The notes: generated by a model not told the origin, from the sequence alone. Numbered from the stretch's first letter, positions 26,895 to 37,318 are shown. The stretch is DNA of 51,567 nucleotides from Candidatus Gastranaerophilales bacterium (GCA_947588785.1 CANPZN010000004.1:1-51567), one strand, 5' to 3'. Numbers and translations are program-made.

Positions 26895-28655
26895 ATGAAT
26901 ATTAAGTTTTTATCAATTGCTTTGTTATTATGTTGCAGTTCTTCTGCTTTTGCTGATGCAATATATGGTATGCAAAATTATTCTAAACGTTCTGCAATTC
27001 AATCTACTAGTGCAAAGCCCATAATTATTAATGTGTCTGAACAAAAAAATTCAGGTGCTTATTCAAAAGCTATTGAGGAACTTAAAATTAAAATAGCTTC
27101 AGAACCTTCTAATTATATTTTATATGTTAATCTAATTGATTTATATATAAATTCCGGCATGTTTGATCCTGCGTTCCAAGAACTAATGAATCTTGCAGCT
27201 TTGAATGATAAAAAGTTACTTTCTTCAAATGTTTTTATTTCTCTAAAAAAACTTAATAATAATATTAAAAGTCAGGTAAGATATTCTGTTGCCAGCTCTA
27301 ATTATTTAATTTGTTCTTCTATAATAAATATAATTCTTAATGATTATAAAACAGCTGAAAAATGTCTTAATATTGTTATTTCAAAGCCTAATATTTCACA
27401 TCATTTAATAGAATCAATAAATTTTGTTTATAATAAGACAAAAAATTATTCTGAAGCTGTTTCTTGTTTAGATGAGATACTTAAAAAAAATCCGAGTGAT
27501 ATTAATGCTAAAAAATCAAGAGCTTTTTATTTGATTAAATTAAATAAAAATAAAGGGGCACTTAATGATTTTTCAGAAATTTTATTTCAAAATCCTGATG
27601 ATCAACAGGTTTTTTATGAAATTTATAAAATCCTTAAATCTCAAAAAAAATCTGAAAAAGAGTTTGTTAATTATTTTGTTAAAAATCTAAAATTTACTGA
27701 AGAACAAACTTTTGATTCACTTTCTTCAATATTATTAAACAATGAAGATTATTCTTCGGCTGAATTTTATGCTCAAAAATTAATAAAAAAATATCCTGAT
27801 AATGCCAACGGATATATTGTCCTTTCTGAAATATACAGAAAACAAGGTAAATTAAAAGAATCTTATGAAATTCTTCAAAAGGTAAAAGATAAAGCTGATG
27901 ATAAAAATTCAATTGCTAAATATAATGTTCTTTCGGCTAAATTATCGGAACAACCTGTTAAAGAGGCTGTTACTCTTATGAATAATGCATTGTATTCTCA
28001 AGCTCTTGAAGTCTTAGATTCGGCTGATCCTGATAATCTTTATGTTATACTTAATAAATCTGTTTGCTATTATTATTTAAATAATAAGCAAAAGGCTTTA
28101 GAACTGGCTAATACTGCTATGTCTTTTTATCCTAAAAATCCTGATGTATTCTATAATTTTGCTTTCTTATTCTTTAATGAAAATGATCTTGAAAGTTCAA
28201 GAAATTATTTAAATAGTGCATTAAAAATTAATCCTTCACATAAAAAAGCTCTTATTCTTCAAGATAGCATTAATAAAGCTGAAGCTGATAAACTAATTGA
28301 TCAAATTCTGGCTTGTTTGGATTCCCAAAATTATAATGAGGCTATGAGATTGATAAATAAGGCTTTAAGTATTAATTCTAAAGATTCATTTCTATATCTT
28401 TATAAGGGTATTACTTATATCGCTCAGAGTAATTATGCGGCTTCTACAGCCATGCTATATAAGGCTATTGATCTTGATAAATCTAATTTCCTTGCATATT
28501 ATTATCTGGCTGTCGCTTTTGATAATTTATCTGAGTTTTCTAATGCTCTCGAAAATTATAAAATCTTTGTTAATAAATTACCTAAAGATGCTTATCAGGA
28601 AAGTGAAAAATATGAGTATGCAAAATTACGTATTGAAAAACTTTCCGCTAAATAA
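26895..28655 (+). CDS. Exported tetratricopeptide-repeat protein
   Basis: 586 residues with a signal peptide (MNIKFLSIALLLCCSSSAFA). The mature protein is built of TPR helix pairs, at least ten by eye, including YSEAVSCLDEILKKNPSDINA, YSSAEFYAQKLIKKYPDNAN and YAASTAMLYKAIDLDKSNFL. TPR arrays mediate protein-protein contacts; with a signal peptide it should act in the periplasm or at the outer membrane. It follows the exoprotein genes but has its own promoter and a terminator in front, so a secretion role is possible but not shown. The LLCCSS stretch could be read as a lipobox-like cysteine, but AFADA fits signal peptidase I better. Confidence 0.85.
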   Translation: MNIKFLSIALLLCCSSSAFADAIYGMQNYSKRSAIQSTSAKPIIINVSEQKNSGAYSKAIEELKIKIASEPSNYILYVNLIDLYINSGMFDPAFQELMNLAALNDKKLLSSNVFISLKKLNNNIKSQVRYSVASSNYLICSSIINIILNDYKTAEKCLNIVISKPNISHHLIESINFVYNKTKNYSEAVSCLDEILKKNPSDINAKKSRAFYLIKLNKNKGALNDFSEILFQNPDDQQVFYEIYKILKSQKKSEKEFVNYFVKNLKFTEEQTFDSLSSILLNNEDYSSAEFYAQKLIKKYPDNANGYIVLSEIYRKQGKLKESYEILQKVKDKADDKNSIAKYNVLSAKLSEQPVKEAVTLMNNALYSQALEVLDSADPDNLYVILNKSVCYYYLNNKQKALELANTAMSFYPKNPDVFYNFAFLFFNENDLESSRNYLNSALKINPSHKKALILQDSINKAEADKLIDQILACLDSQNYNEAMRLINKALSINSKDSFLYLYKGITYIAQSNYAASTAMLYKAIDLDKSNFLAYYYLAVAFDNLSEFSNALENYKIFVNKLPKDAYQESEKYEYAKLRIEKLSAK

Positions 28656-28710
28656 TTATTTATTTTAACATTGTATTTAAAAATATTTATTAATTTGTTA
28701 TTATATTAAA

Positions 28711-28956
28711 ATGGATATATTAAAATCTTTTGAAATATTTTTATCTACACCTTTAAGTATCATACATAAGCGAAAAATCAAAATTATGCATGTTGAAACA
28801 AATATTTTTGCTTCAAATATCCCAATTGATGTAAAGTTAGATCAAGATATTAATTTAACTGTTTATAATAATAAAAAGGTTTATAATTTATTATCCAGTG
28901 TAATTTATAAGAGAAAATTAAAAAATGAAAATAATAAAAGCACAATTTCTGACTAG
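28711..28956 (+). CDS. Hypothetical 81-residue protein overlapping engB
   Basis: An 81-residue ORF that ends 32 bases inside engB. The composition is plausible for a real protein (IFASNIPIDVKLDQDINLTVYNNKKVYNLLS) and it would be the first gene of an engB transcript. There is no clear ribosome-binding site, no recognisable domain, and the overlap is longer than usual, so it may be spurious. Confidence 0.35.
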   Translation: MDILKSFEIFLSTPLSIIHKRKIKIMHVETNIFASNIPIDVKLDQDINLTVYNNKKVYNLLSSVIYKRKLKNENNKSTISD

Positions 28957-29506
28957 TGCTCCTTCTATAAATGAATGTCCTATTTATAATCTGCCGGAGT
29001 TCGCTCTAGTGGGCCGTTCTAATGTCGGTAAATCTTCTTTTATTAACTCTTTGGTTAATATAAAAGAATTGGCTAAAACAAGTAATACTCCGGGTAAAAC
29101 TAAATTAATAAATCTGTTTAAAATAAATGATAATTTTATTTTCGCTGATCTTCCCGGCTATGGTTATGCCAAAGTTTCCGCTAATATTCAAAATCAATGG
29201 AAAAAAAATTTAGAAACCTACCTCTTAAAAAGAAAGGATATTGTTTCTTTAATTCAATTAATTGATTCACGTCATCCTGTTCAAAATAATGATTTATTAA
29301 TGGCTGAATGGATTAATTTTAATAAACTTCCTTGTTTTTGTATCGCTACTAAAATTGATCAAATTCCTAAATCTAAAATTATAAATGTTTGTAATAATTT
29401 TGAAAAAATTCTAAATCTGCCTGTTTTTCCTTTCTCTAAATCAGTTTCTTTTTATAATCTAAAAATCCTTGATGAAATTGAAAAATTATTACAACGTCCT
29501 TTTTAA
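28925..29506 (+). CDS. engB: Ribosome-biogenesis GTP-binding protein EngB/YsxC
   Basis: 193 residues, the normal size. GTPase motifs in order: G1 GRSNVGKSS near residue 29, G2 SNTPGKTK, G3 DLPGYGYA, G4 TKID near residue 140 and G5-like SKSVS. EngB is an essential GTPase that helps assemble the large ribosomal subunit. The 3' end overlaps the convergent small membrane-protein gene by 18 bases, showing how tightly packed this stretch is. Confidence 0.95.
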   Translation: MKIIKAQFLTSAPSINECPIYNLPEFALVGRSNVGKSSFINSLVNIKELAKTSNTPGKTKLINLFKINDNFIFADLPGYGYAKVSANIQNQWKKNLETYLLKRKDIVSLIQLIDSRHPVQNNDLLMAEWINFNKLPCFCIATKIDQIPKSKIINVCNNFEKILNLPVFPFSKSVSFYNLKILDEIEKLLQRPF

Positions 29507-29833
29507 AAATTTTTTTATACATTCATCTATACTTGCAGGAGTCTGTAATTCATTTTGACTATTTTCATTATGTTCTCCTGTTTTATATTTAGTTTCACTA
29601 TTACCTTTTATATAAAATTTTTTTACTGCTAACAATATTAATACAATTATAATTATTGATATAATAGTAATCCCAAATGAAATAAATGCTTTCCCCATAA
29701 TATATGAACTTTCATTCGGAATTACTTTTTCTTCTGTCTTTACTGGTATTCCTTCAATATCTTCTTGCGATAATATTTCAAATTCTTCTTTAAATAAATC
29801 TTGATTTTTTGCTATTAAAATCAGGTTATTCAT
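29489..29833 (-). CDS. Small single-pass membrane protein next to RNase E/G
   Basis: 114 residues with one strong hydrophobic segment at about 49-70 (FISFGITIISIIIIVLILLAV). The N-terminal half is acidic, and a polar, Asn/Glu-rich C-terminal part ends in CIKKFLKRTL. No family recognised. Its ATG overlaps the end of the RNase E/G gene by 8 bases, so it is likely translated from the same message. A membrane anchor beside an RNase E/G recalls the membrane association of RNase E, but a functional link is only a guess. Confidence 0.55.
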   Translation of the reverse strand: MNNLILIAKNQDLFKEEFEILSQEDIEGIPVKTEEKVIPNESSYIMGKAFISFGITIISIIIIVLILLAVKKFYIKGNSETKYKTGEHNENSQNELQTPASIDECIKKFLKRTL

Positions 29834-31544
29834 TTGTTACAAGTTCACTCTCTTTTTTTGTTTTTTTTCTGCCAGGCTTCCTTTTGGGTTTTTCACCTTC
29901 ATTTTGTTCCGTTGTTTTTGTTCTTTTTCTTCCGGGTTTCTTTTTCGCAGATTTATTTTCTTCTTGATTTTCTTGATTCTCTTGATTCTCAGAAACTTCT
30001 GTTTCTTTATTTTGTTGTTGTTCTTCTATTTTAATTGTATTTTCTTCTGTACTTATTTGTTGTATATTTTCTTCTTTCTTTTGGATTTCTAATTCTTCTG
30101 CTTCTTCTAATTTTGTTTGTTGAACAGTTTCTTGTTGCTGTTTTTGATTGTTATTGAATTTGTTAAATTTCTTTTGCTGATTTTGGTAATTATTTTCATT
30201 TTCAGCTAGAGGATTATTGTTTGGATTATTAAATACTTTATTTTGTTTATAATTTTGTGTTTTATTTTTTATTTGTTGAACAGGTACTTTTAATTTTGCT
30301 GCTTTTGCTTTTATTTCGCCTTCAACACTTGGTGTTGAAAAGATTAATTCATCCGCTATATACCCTGTACCTTGGCAATGAGGACATTTTTTACTAAAAA
30401 TTTCTGATAAACTTTGACCTTGTCTGTGTCTTGTTAATTCAACCAATCCTAAATCCGATAATTGCCCTACTTGCGGTTTTGACTTGTCTTTTTCTAATGC
30501 TATTTCAAGTTCTTCCATTATTGCCAGTTTGTCGTTTCTATTTGTCATATCAATGAAATCTATTATAACCATACCGCCTATATTACGAAGTCTTAATTGT
30601 CTTGCAATCTCATGAACTGCTTCTAAATTAGTCTTTAATATAGTTTCATCTTGTGTATTTGAACTTACAAATTTTCCGCTGTTGACGTCTATTACTGTTA
30701 ATGCTTCGGTTGTTTGTACAAACAAATATCCTCCGCTTGGTAAATTTACTTTTGTTTGTAATGCTGACTTTATTTCTTTTACTATTCCTGATGCGGCTAA
30801 CAGTGTTTCTGAACCTTTATAAACGTTAACCTCAATCTTTTTTGGCATATTCCAGTTCTGTAAAATTTGTTGAGTTCTGTGTGCACCATATGATGTATCT
30901 AATATTATTTCATCTACATCTTCATTGCATGCTTCTCTCATTACTCGATATAATAAATCTTGATCTCGGTATAACAGGCTTGGTGCAGGTCTCGTTTCTG
31001 CTGCTGCTATTATTGTATTCCATTTATCAAGTAGAATTTCTAAATCTTCTTGGATATCGGCATCTGTTTGCCCTTCGGCTTCTGTTCTTACTATTACTCC
31101 TATCCCTACAGGTTTTAATAAACTTATTATTGATTTTAATCTTGCTCTCTCTTTGGTTGATACGATTTTCCTTGAAACATTTATGCCGGGTTCTTGCGGC
31201 ATTAATACTAAAAATCTGCCGGGTAAACTTATTAGCGTTGAAACCCTCGGCCCTTTATGTCCTACAGGCTCTTTTACAACTTGTACTATTAATTTTTGCT
31301 TCGGTTGTAATTTCTCTTTCAATGTGCCTTTCCCTATCGCATCGTGTGCGTGCAAAAAACCCATTTTATCATATCCGACATTTACGAATGCAGCATCTAT
31401 ACTTGGTAATATATTATCTACTGTTGCCAAATATACATCATTTAACAGCATATCTCCTTTTTGTACATAAAATTCACATATCTTCCCATCTTCTATAACT
31501 GCTGCAATATTATCTCTTTCTGCTACAACTATCGCTTTTGTCAT
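29826..31544 (-). CDS. rng: Ribonuclease E/G with a repetitive basic C-terminal tail
   Basis: 572 residues. Residues 1-405 are the catalytic part: an S1-like domain (VYLATVDNILPSIDAAFVNVGYDKMGFLH near 37-65), the DNase I-like metal site (LTVIDVNSGKF near 280 and GMVIIDFIDM near 321) and the zinc-link CPHCQGTG near 395 that joins dimers. The rest (about 170 residues) is Gln/Asn/Glu-rich low complexity ending in two copies of a basic motif, KKPGRKRTK and KRKPGRKKTK, which look like AT-hook or RNA-binding patches. The enzyme cuts single-stranded, 5'-monophosphate RNA in rRNA maturation and mRNA decay. Length and tail resemble cyanobacterial-type enzymes more than E. coli RNase G. Confidence 0.92.
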   Translation of the reverse strand: MTKAIVVAERDNIAAVIEDGKICEFYVQKGDMLLNDVYLATVDNILPSIDAAFVNVGYDKMGFLHAHDAIGKGTLKEKLQPKQKLIVQVVKEPVGHKGPRVSTLISLPGRFLVLMPQEPGINVSRKIVSTKERARLKSIISLLKPVGIGVIVRTEAEGQTDADIQEDLEILLDKWNTIIAAAETRPAPSLLYRDQDLLYRVMREACNEDVDEIILDTSYGAHRTQQILQNWNMPKKIEVNVYKGSETLLAASGIVKEIKSALQTKVNLPSGGYLFVQTTEALTVIDVNSGKFVSSNTQDETILKTNLEAVHEIARQLRLRNIGGMVIIDFIDMTNRNDKLAIMEELEIALEKDKSKPQVGQLSDLGLVELTRHRQGQSLSEIFSKKCPHCQGTGYIADELIFSTPSVEGEIKAKAAKLKVPVQQIKNKTQNYKQNKVFNNPNNNPLAENENNYQNQQKKFNKFNNNQKQQQETVQQTKLEEAEELEIQKKEENIQQISTEENTIKIEEQQQNKETEVSENQENQENQEENKSAKKKPGRKRTKTTEQNEGEKPKRKPGRKKTKKESELVTNE

Positions 31545-31567
31545 ATTTTATCCTTTTCTTTAAATCT

Positions 31568-31755
31568 TTATAATTCTTTCATATTTTTATCATAAAATGC
31601 TGTTCGTATAATTCTGAATGTAATTTCGGGCTTATATTTCTTTATGATATCATCCGGCTTTACTGATGGTATCTCTTCCGATTGCCCGGTCTTTAATATC
31701 ATATACAGCTTATCTTCTTCAGATTCTACTGATTTTATTGAAGATTTTATATTTA
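31568..31755 (-). pseudogene. Out-of-frame C-terminal tail of the TIGR03960-type radical SAM gene
   Basis: Directly after the annotated stop at 31756-31758, the +1 frame is open and reads LVNIKSSIKSVESEEDKLYM, then a 40-residue end with ITFRIIRTAFYDKNMKEL, closing with TAA at 31568-31570. This matches the expected end of the DUF2344/TIGR03936 module (short acidic strand, Pro-containing loop, R-T-x-x-Y). One extra A in the A8 run at 31760-31767 would join it to the main gene. It has no start codon or ribosome-binding site of its own except a late internal ATG. Confidence 0.6.
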
Positions 31756-34116
31756 CTAGTTTTTTTTACCTTTTTTTTTTATCTTCTCTATAAATATTTC
31801 ATTACTTGAAGATATCATGTCTTTAATATACAACAAATCTTCTTTTTTTAAAATACCCTTATCAAAGGCGGTAAATGAATATTTCGCCCATTGTGCCATG
31901 ATATCAATGGCTTCAATCGTTTTATCAATCTTCTTCGCTTCTTTTATTCTTATATTTTCTGGTAGTACTTTATTTAATATTTCTTTAAGTTCGTTTTCTT
32001 TTATCTCATCATATATTTCAATATCTATTAGTTCACATTCACTTTCTATAAATAGAGGCAATGCTATTCCCAATGAAATCTTTGGACTCGGATTGTATCC
32101 TTTTGAATAACAAAGATTCAAATCTGATCGTATTAACATTTTTATTATCGTATTTTGCCAATCTAAATGTGAAATATTTCTTAATTCGTTATTCTTTGTT
32201 ATTTTTAATCTGTATCTGTATTCTTCTCTCTTAACTTCTTTATTTCCTTCTTCTTTGTTATTTAATCCGTTGTCGCAACCGTAAAGTTGCTTACCTTCAT
32301 TATCGCAAAATTTTTTCGGACAATATATATATTCTTTATCTATTATTTTATGAGTATTTAAATTCTTACATACTCCACATTCTACGCAATTAAATTCACA
32401 AGGAATTATATTTATTTCTTTTAATGCATTTTTATATTGTGTTTTTAACCATTCTTTATCTATTCCTGTGTCTATTATATCCCACGGAAATTCTGTATCT
32501 GTGTTATATGTTTGCCGGGCATCTTGATCTATATCAATTCCGCATTCTAAGGCACTATCTATCCATAATTTGCTGTCTATATTTTCATCCCATGTTGATA
32601 GATATACTCCTTTTTTGTGTAAATTTAAAAAGAAATTATTATATCTTTTGTCACCTCTTGTTATTGCACATTCTAATTTTGATACAAAACTATTATGATA
32701 ATTAATCTTTACGCCCTTAATTGTCTTTATTCCATCCAATAGATATTTTATTTTTTCTTTTATTTCATCTTGTTTATTTTGCCCGCACCATTGAAATGGA
32801 GTAAATGGTTTCGGCACAAATATTGATACACTGCAAGTTAAGTTTATACTATCTTTTATTCCAAGTTCTTGTTTTAGTTCTTTTCCTTTGAATCTTATCT
32901 TCTTGAACAATTGCAGCATTTCGTCCAAATCTTCAGTTGTTTCTGTCGGAAGTCCAATCATAAAATATAATTTTATTCGGCTAAAGCCGCTTTTATAACA
33001 TTCTAATATTGTGTTTATAATTTGTTCTTCCGTTAGATTCTTATTGATAACATTCCTTAATCTTTGACTGCCTGCCTCAGGAGCTAATGTCGCTGTGGTC
33101 GCCCTTACCCCTCTTACCATTTGAGCCAGCTTTGAACTATACCTGTCTATTCTTTGGCTCGGCAGTGATACTGATACACGTTTTTTATTCATATCTTCAG
33201 ATAAACATTCTATAACACTTTCTATATTCCTATAATCATTGGATGACAATGATAAAAGTGAATATTCATTATATCCTGTTTCTTTTATTGACTCTTTTAC
33301 CATTCTTATAATATCTTCGGCATTCCTCTCTCGTATCGGAAGATTGACATGTCCCGCCTGACAAAAACGACACATCCTTCCACAGCCTCGTCTGATCTCT
33401 ATTATGCTTCGATCATGTACCGCCGAACTATATGGTATCGGACTTCTATATATTTTTTCCCCTTGTTTAAAATTATATATCCTTTTTTTTGTTTTATTCC
33501 TTAACTCGGGAGAATATATACCTTCTATTTTTGAAAGTTCTTTTATAATATATTTTCTGCTTTTTCCTTTTAGTTCTCTGTATTTATTAAGTACGTCTGT
33601 TATTAATTCTTCTCCATCGCCTATCATAAATAAATCAATAAATTCTTCAATCGGGGCAGGATTATAACAGCAAGGCCCACCGGCAAGTATAATAGGATCT
33701 TTTTCTTCTCTTTCTTCTCTTAATATCGGTATCTTTGATAATTTAAGCATTTCAATCATTGTAGGATATGCAAGTTCATATTGTAGTGAAAAACCTACAA
33801 AATCAAATTGATTAACCTCTCTTTTGCTCTCCAGCGTCGTTAATGTTTCGTTCTTTCTCTCAAGAATGTTTTTATAGTCAATATCCGGGGCATATACTCG
33901 GTCTGCCATATATTTATTATTATTATTTACTATTGAGTATAATATTTTTTGTCCTAAATTACTTATTGCTATTTCATATTTATCAGGGAAAGCAAGTGCA
34001 ATTTTAACTTCTGCACTTTCAAAATCCTTGTTATAACTTAAGTATTCACCGCCTATATATTGATATGGCTTTAAAACTGTACATAAATCGCTTTGTTTTC
34101 TATTAATGTAACTCAT
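31756..34116 (-). CDS. TIGR03960-type radical SAM protein fused to a TIGR03936/DUF2344 domain
   Basis: 786 residues. The N-terminal B12-binding-like Rossmann region (VKIALAFPDKYEIAISNLG...) is followed by the radical SAM core with GCGRMCRFCQAG (C-x3-C-x2-C, near residue 245). The C-terminal third (from about residue 645, YRYRLKITKNNELRNISHLDW) is a DUF2344 domain, known from TIGR03936. Members are uncharacterised; a link with rRNA/tRNA or ribosome maturation through the neighbouring RNase E/G gene is widespread in genomes. The linker region (about 600-645) is Cys-rich and contains GCDNGLNNKEEGNKE, encoded by copy C of a dispersed repeat. The annotated end is probably premature (A-run frameshift). 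Confidence 0.88.
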   Translation of the reverse strand: MSYINRKQSDLCTVLKPYQYIGGEYLSYNKDFESAEVKIALAFPDKYEIAISNLGQKILYSIVNNNNKYMADRVYAPDIDYKNILERKNETLTTLESKREVNQFDFVGFSLQYELAYPTMIEMLKLSKIPILREEREEKDPIILAGGPCCYNPAPIEEFIDLFMIGDGEELITDVLNKYRELKGKSRKYIIKELSKIEGIYSPELRNKTKKRIYNFKQGEKIYRSPIPYSSAVHDRSIIEIRRGCGRMCRFCQAGHVNLPIRERNAEDIIRMVKESIKETGYNEYSLLSLSSNDYRNIESVIECLSEDMNKKRVSVSLPSQRIDRYSSKLAQMVRGVRATTATLAPEAGSQRLRNVINKNLTEEQIINTILECYKSGFSRIKLYFMIGLPTETTEDLDEMLQLFKKIRFKGKELKQELGIKDSINLTCSVSIFVPKPFTPFQWCGQNKQDEIKEKIKYLLDGIKTIKGVKINYHNSFVSKLECAITRGDKRYNNFFLNLHKKGVYLSTWDENIDSKLWIDSALECGIDIDQDARQTYNTDTEFPWDIIDTGIDKEWLKTQYKNALKEINIIPCEFNCVECGVCKNLNTHKIIDKEYIYCPKKFCDNEGKQLYGCDNGLNNKEEGNKEVKREEYRYRLKITKNNELRNISHLDWQNTIIKMLIRSDLNLCYSKGYNPSPKISLGIALPLFIESECELIDIEIYDEIKENELKEILNKVLPENIRIKEAKKIDKTIEAIDIMAQWAKYSFTAFDKGILKKEDLLYIKDMISSSNEIFIEKIKKKGKKN
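32266..32292 (-). repeat. Dispersed repeat, copy C, inside the radical SAM coding sequence
   Basis: Read on the minus strand it contains AAGCAACTTTAC followed directly by GGTTGCGACAACGG; the ten-base GGTTGCGACA is identical to copies A and B. It encodes KQLYGCDNG in frame within the linker between the radical SAM and DUF2344 domains. Confidence 0.55.
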
Positions 34117-34434
34117 CTATGCTAAATCTTCCGGTATATATCTTTCAATATCTATTATTTCACCATATGATTTATTTTTAAATTCATTTATAAATTTTAA
34201 TAAGGATTCATAAGGAACTTTATATTTATATATGGCAACCCCGATACCATTTTCCCTCATTACACTTATTATGTAATAACATTTTTGAGCATATTCTCTT
34301 AATGATTCTTCTTTAAAATAATTATTATTCTCATCTTTAACAATTTTGACATATTGGAACCCCTTGAAAAATCTTTGAGATTCATCAAGTAAAGGTTTTT
34401 TATTGAAATTTATAATATTATTCTTATTATCCAT
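34117..34434 (-). CDS. Hypothetical protein upstream of the radical SAM gene
   Basis: 105 residues, no signal peptide or membrane segment, mixed alpha/beta composition (YYIISVMRENGIGVAIYKYKV). Not recognised. Its stop codon directly abuts the ATG of the radical SAM gene (34117/34116), so the two are co-translated and probably functionally linked. Confidence 0.6.
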   Translation of the reverse strand: MDNKNNIINFNKKPLLDESQRFFKGFQYVKIVKDENNNYFKEESLREYAQKCYYIISVMRENGIGVAIYKYKVPYESLLKFINEFKNKSYGEIIDIERYIPEDLA

Positions 34435-34511
34435 ACCTTTATTGAACTGTTTTTTATAAAATCGGTCAAATAGTTAACAATTTTTTTACAGAATTACAGT
34501 ATTCCCTTCTG

Positions 34512-35942
<1,431 letters not shown>

Positions 35943-35959
35943 TATATCCTCAAAATCTT

Positions 35960-36529
35960 TTATTGAATAGTTTTACTTTTTGCCAGTTTCGCTCTTCTTG
36001 TAATTTCTTCATAATCAGCATCTTTATATAATGCTCTTCCAAGTCCTACTGCTTTTGCACCTGCTTTTATATATGACGGAATATCATTTATTTGTATGCT
36101 TCCTGCCGCAATTATATTTAAAAATTTCATTGGTCTTAATATGTCTTCTACGTATTCAGAACCACCCATAGGATTGGCAGGTGATATTTTTATTAATTCA
36201 GTTCCAGCTTTCCAGGCTTCATAAGCTTCATTCGGTGTTGTCGCCGTCATTATTAACGGAATTTTTTGATTTTTACATAATCTTACTAAATTCATTTGAA
36301 ATATTGGTGATACTATAATATCAACTCCGGAATCTATTGCTATTTGTGCCTGGCGTTGTGTTATTATACCTCCTGCCATTATTAAAGGTTTATTTTCTTC
36401 TGCTGCTATTTCTTTTATGACTTTTACAGTATCTGGAGTCTCTATAACAATTTCTATAATATTAATTCCGCCATTTTGTATTGATTTTATTAATTGTTTT
36501 ATTTTGTATGCTTCATGTAATCTTAATAC
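35960..36529 (-). CDS. eda: KDPG/4-hydroxy-2-oxoglutarate aldolase without a canonical start codon
   Basis: From the first in-frame ATG (36379) only 139 residues would be made, but homology clearly extends upstream in the same frame: [20 protein letters not shown] and [19 protein letters not shown] match the first strand-helix units of KDPG aldolase. Schiff-base lysine is in [13 protein letters not shown] and the catalytic Glu in IEIVIETP. From the GTA at 36529 the protein has 189 residues, against about 205-215 normally. There is no ATG, GTG or TTG between the upstream in-frame TGA and 36380. The frame is entered by a -1 shift at A AAA AAG (36529-36535) in the end of dacA. Reaction: cleavage of KDPG or 4-hydroxy-2-oxoglutarate to pyruvate and an aldehyde or glyoxylate. 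Confidence 0.75.
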   Translation of the reverse strand, partial: VLRLHEAYKIKQLIKSIQNGGINIIEIVIETPDTVKVIKEIAAEENKPLIMAGGIITQRQAQIAIDSGVDIIVSPIFQMNLVRLCKNQKIPLIMTATTPNEAYEAWKAGTELIKISPANPMGGSEYVEDILRPMKFLNIIAAGSIQINDIPSYIKAGAKAVGLGRALYKDADYEEITRRAKLAKSKTIQ

Positions 36530-37311
36530 TTTTTTAAAATTCCGTCAATTGCAATAGAAATATCTCCGGTTTCTTCTGATACTACAATACAGGCAGAATC
36601 TGATGTTTCGCTGGCACCTATAGCGGCACGATGCCTTGTTCCATATCGCCAGCTTAATTTGGGATCTTCAGTCAAAGGTAATAATACACCTGCAGCTATA
36701 ATTTTATCATTATATATAACCATTGCACCATCATGTAACGGAGTATTCGGGAAAAATATTGTTAAAATTAGTTCGGTTGTTATATTCGCATTAATATATG
36801 TTCCTACTTCGTTATATAAAGATTTATCTTCGGATTTTTGAAGAACCATTAATGCTCCTCTTTTAACTCTGCTGCAATATTTAACAGCTTCGGTTATTTC
36901 TTTTACAACATTGGTTTTTTGTATTTTTGAATTATTTTTAAAGATAAATAAATTTTTTGATACTAAACTTGTTTGTCCCAAGTGGACTAACAATCTTCGT
37001 ATTTCAGGTTGAAATACTATTACCATTGATAATGATATACCAATGAGTAAATATTGGGCAATTTGACCTAAAATTTTAAAATCAAAATATATTAATACTG
37101 CTGAAAATAACCACGCCGTAATTACAAAAAATAATATACCTCTCACCAATTTTTCAGCTTGAGTATTTCTAATAAATTTCATATAAAAATAAATTACTAT
37201 AAGTACAATTAATAAAATTTGTACAAAATCTTTTATTGAGAATGTTGCGGGTTGACTTAATAACTCACTGCCAAATGTTTTTCTATAAAAGTCCAGTATT
37301 CTATCTATCAT
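36523..37311 (-). CDS. dacA: Diadenylate cyclase CdaA/DacA
   Basis: 262 residues. Three hydrophobic N-terminal segments (about 28-44, 55-75 and 83-100) precede the DAC domain, which has the catalytic PLHDGAMVIYN near 190 and GTRHRAAIGASE near 222. It condenses two ATP into cyclic di-AMP, a second messenger for potassium and cell-wall homeostasis. CdaR, its usual regulator, is not beside it; instead it lies 7 bases after lysA. The last codons (TTA AAA AAG TAT TAA) contain a dnaX-like slippery heptamer that leads into the aldolase frame. The normal end, IDGILKKY, is about right for the family. Confidence 0.94.
   Translation of the reverse strand: MIDRILDFYRKTFGSELLSQPATFSIKDFVQILLIVLIVIYFYMKFIRNTQAEKLVRGILFFVITAWLFSAVLIYFDFKILGQIAQYLLIGISLSMVIVFQPEIRRLLVHLGQTSLVSKNLFIFKNNSKIQKTNVVKEITEAVKYCSRVKRGALMVLQKSEDKSLYNEVGTYINANITTELILTIFFPNTPLHDGAMVIYNDKIIAAGVLLPLTEDPKLSWRYGTRHRAAIGASETSDSACIVVSEETGDISIAIDGILKKY
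36529..36535 (-). promoter_or_regulatory. A AAA AAG slippery heptamer at the dacA/aldolase junction
   Basis: In the dacA frame the sequence is TTA AAA AAG TAT TAA. The heptamer A AAA AAG is the same as the E. coli dnaX -1 frameshift site. A -1 slip here bypasses the dacA stop and continues as GTA TTA AGA into the aldolase reading frame. No stimulatory stem-loop was verified. Confidence 0.4.
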
Positions 37312-37318
37312 TTATTAC

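Noticed and set aside
29834-30092. Phe/Leu-rich plus-strand ORFs at 29834-30034 and 29904-30092
   Set aside because: Complement of the low-complexity Lys/Gln/Glu tail of RNase E/G.
30842-31498. 218-residue plus-strand ORF opposite RNase E/G
   Set aside because: Leu-rich sequence antisense to a well-supported enzyme; no start signal or known motif.
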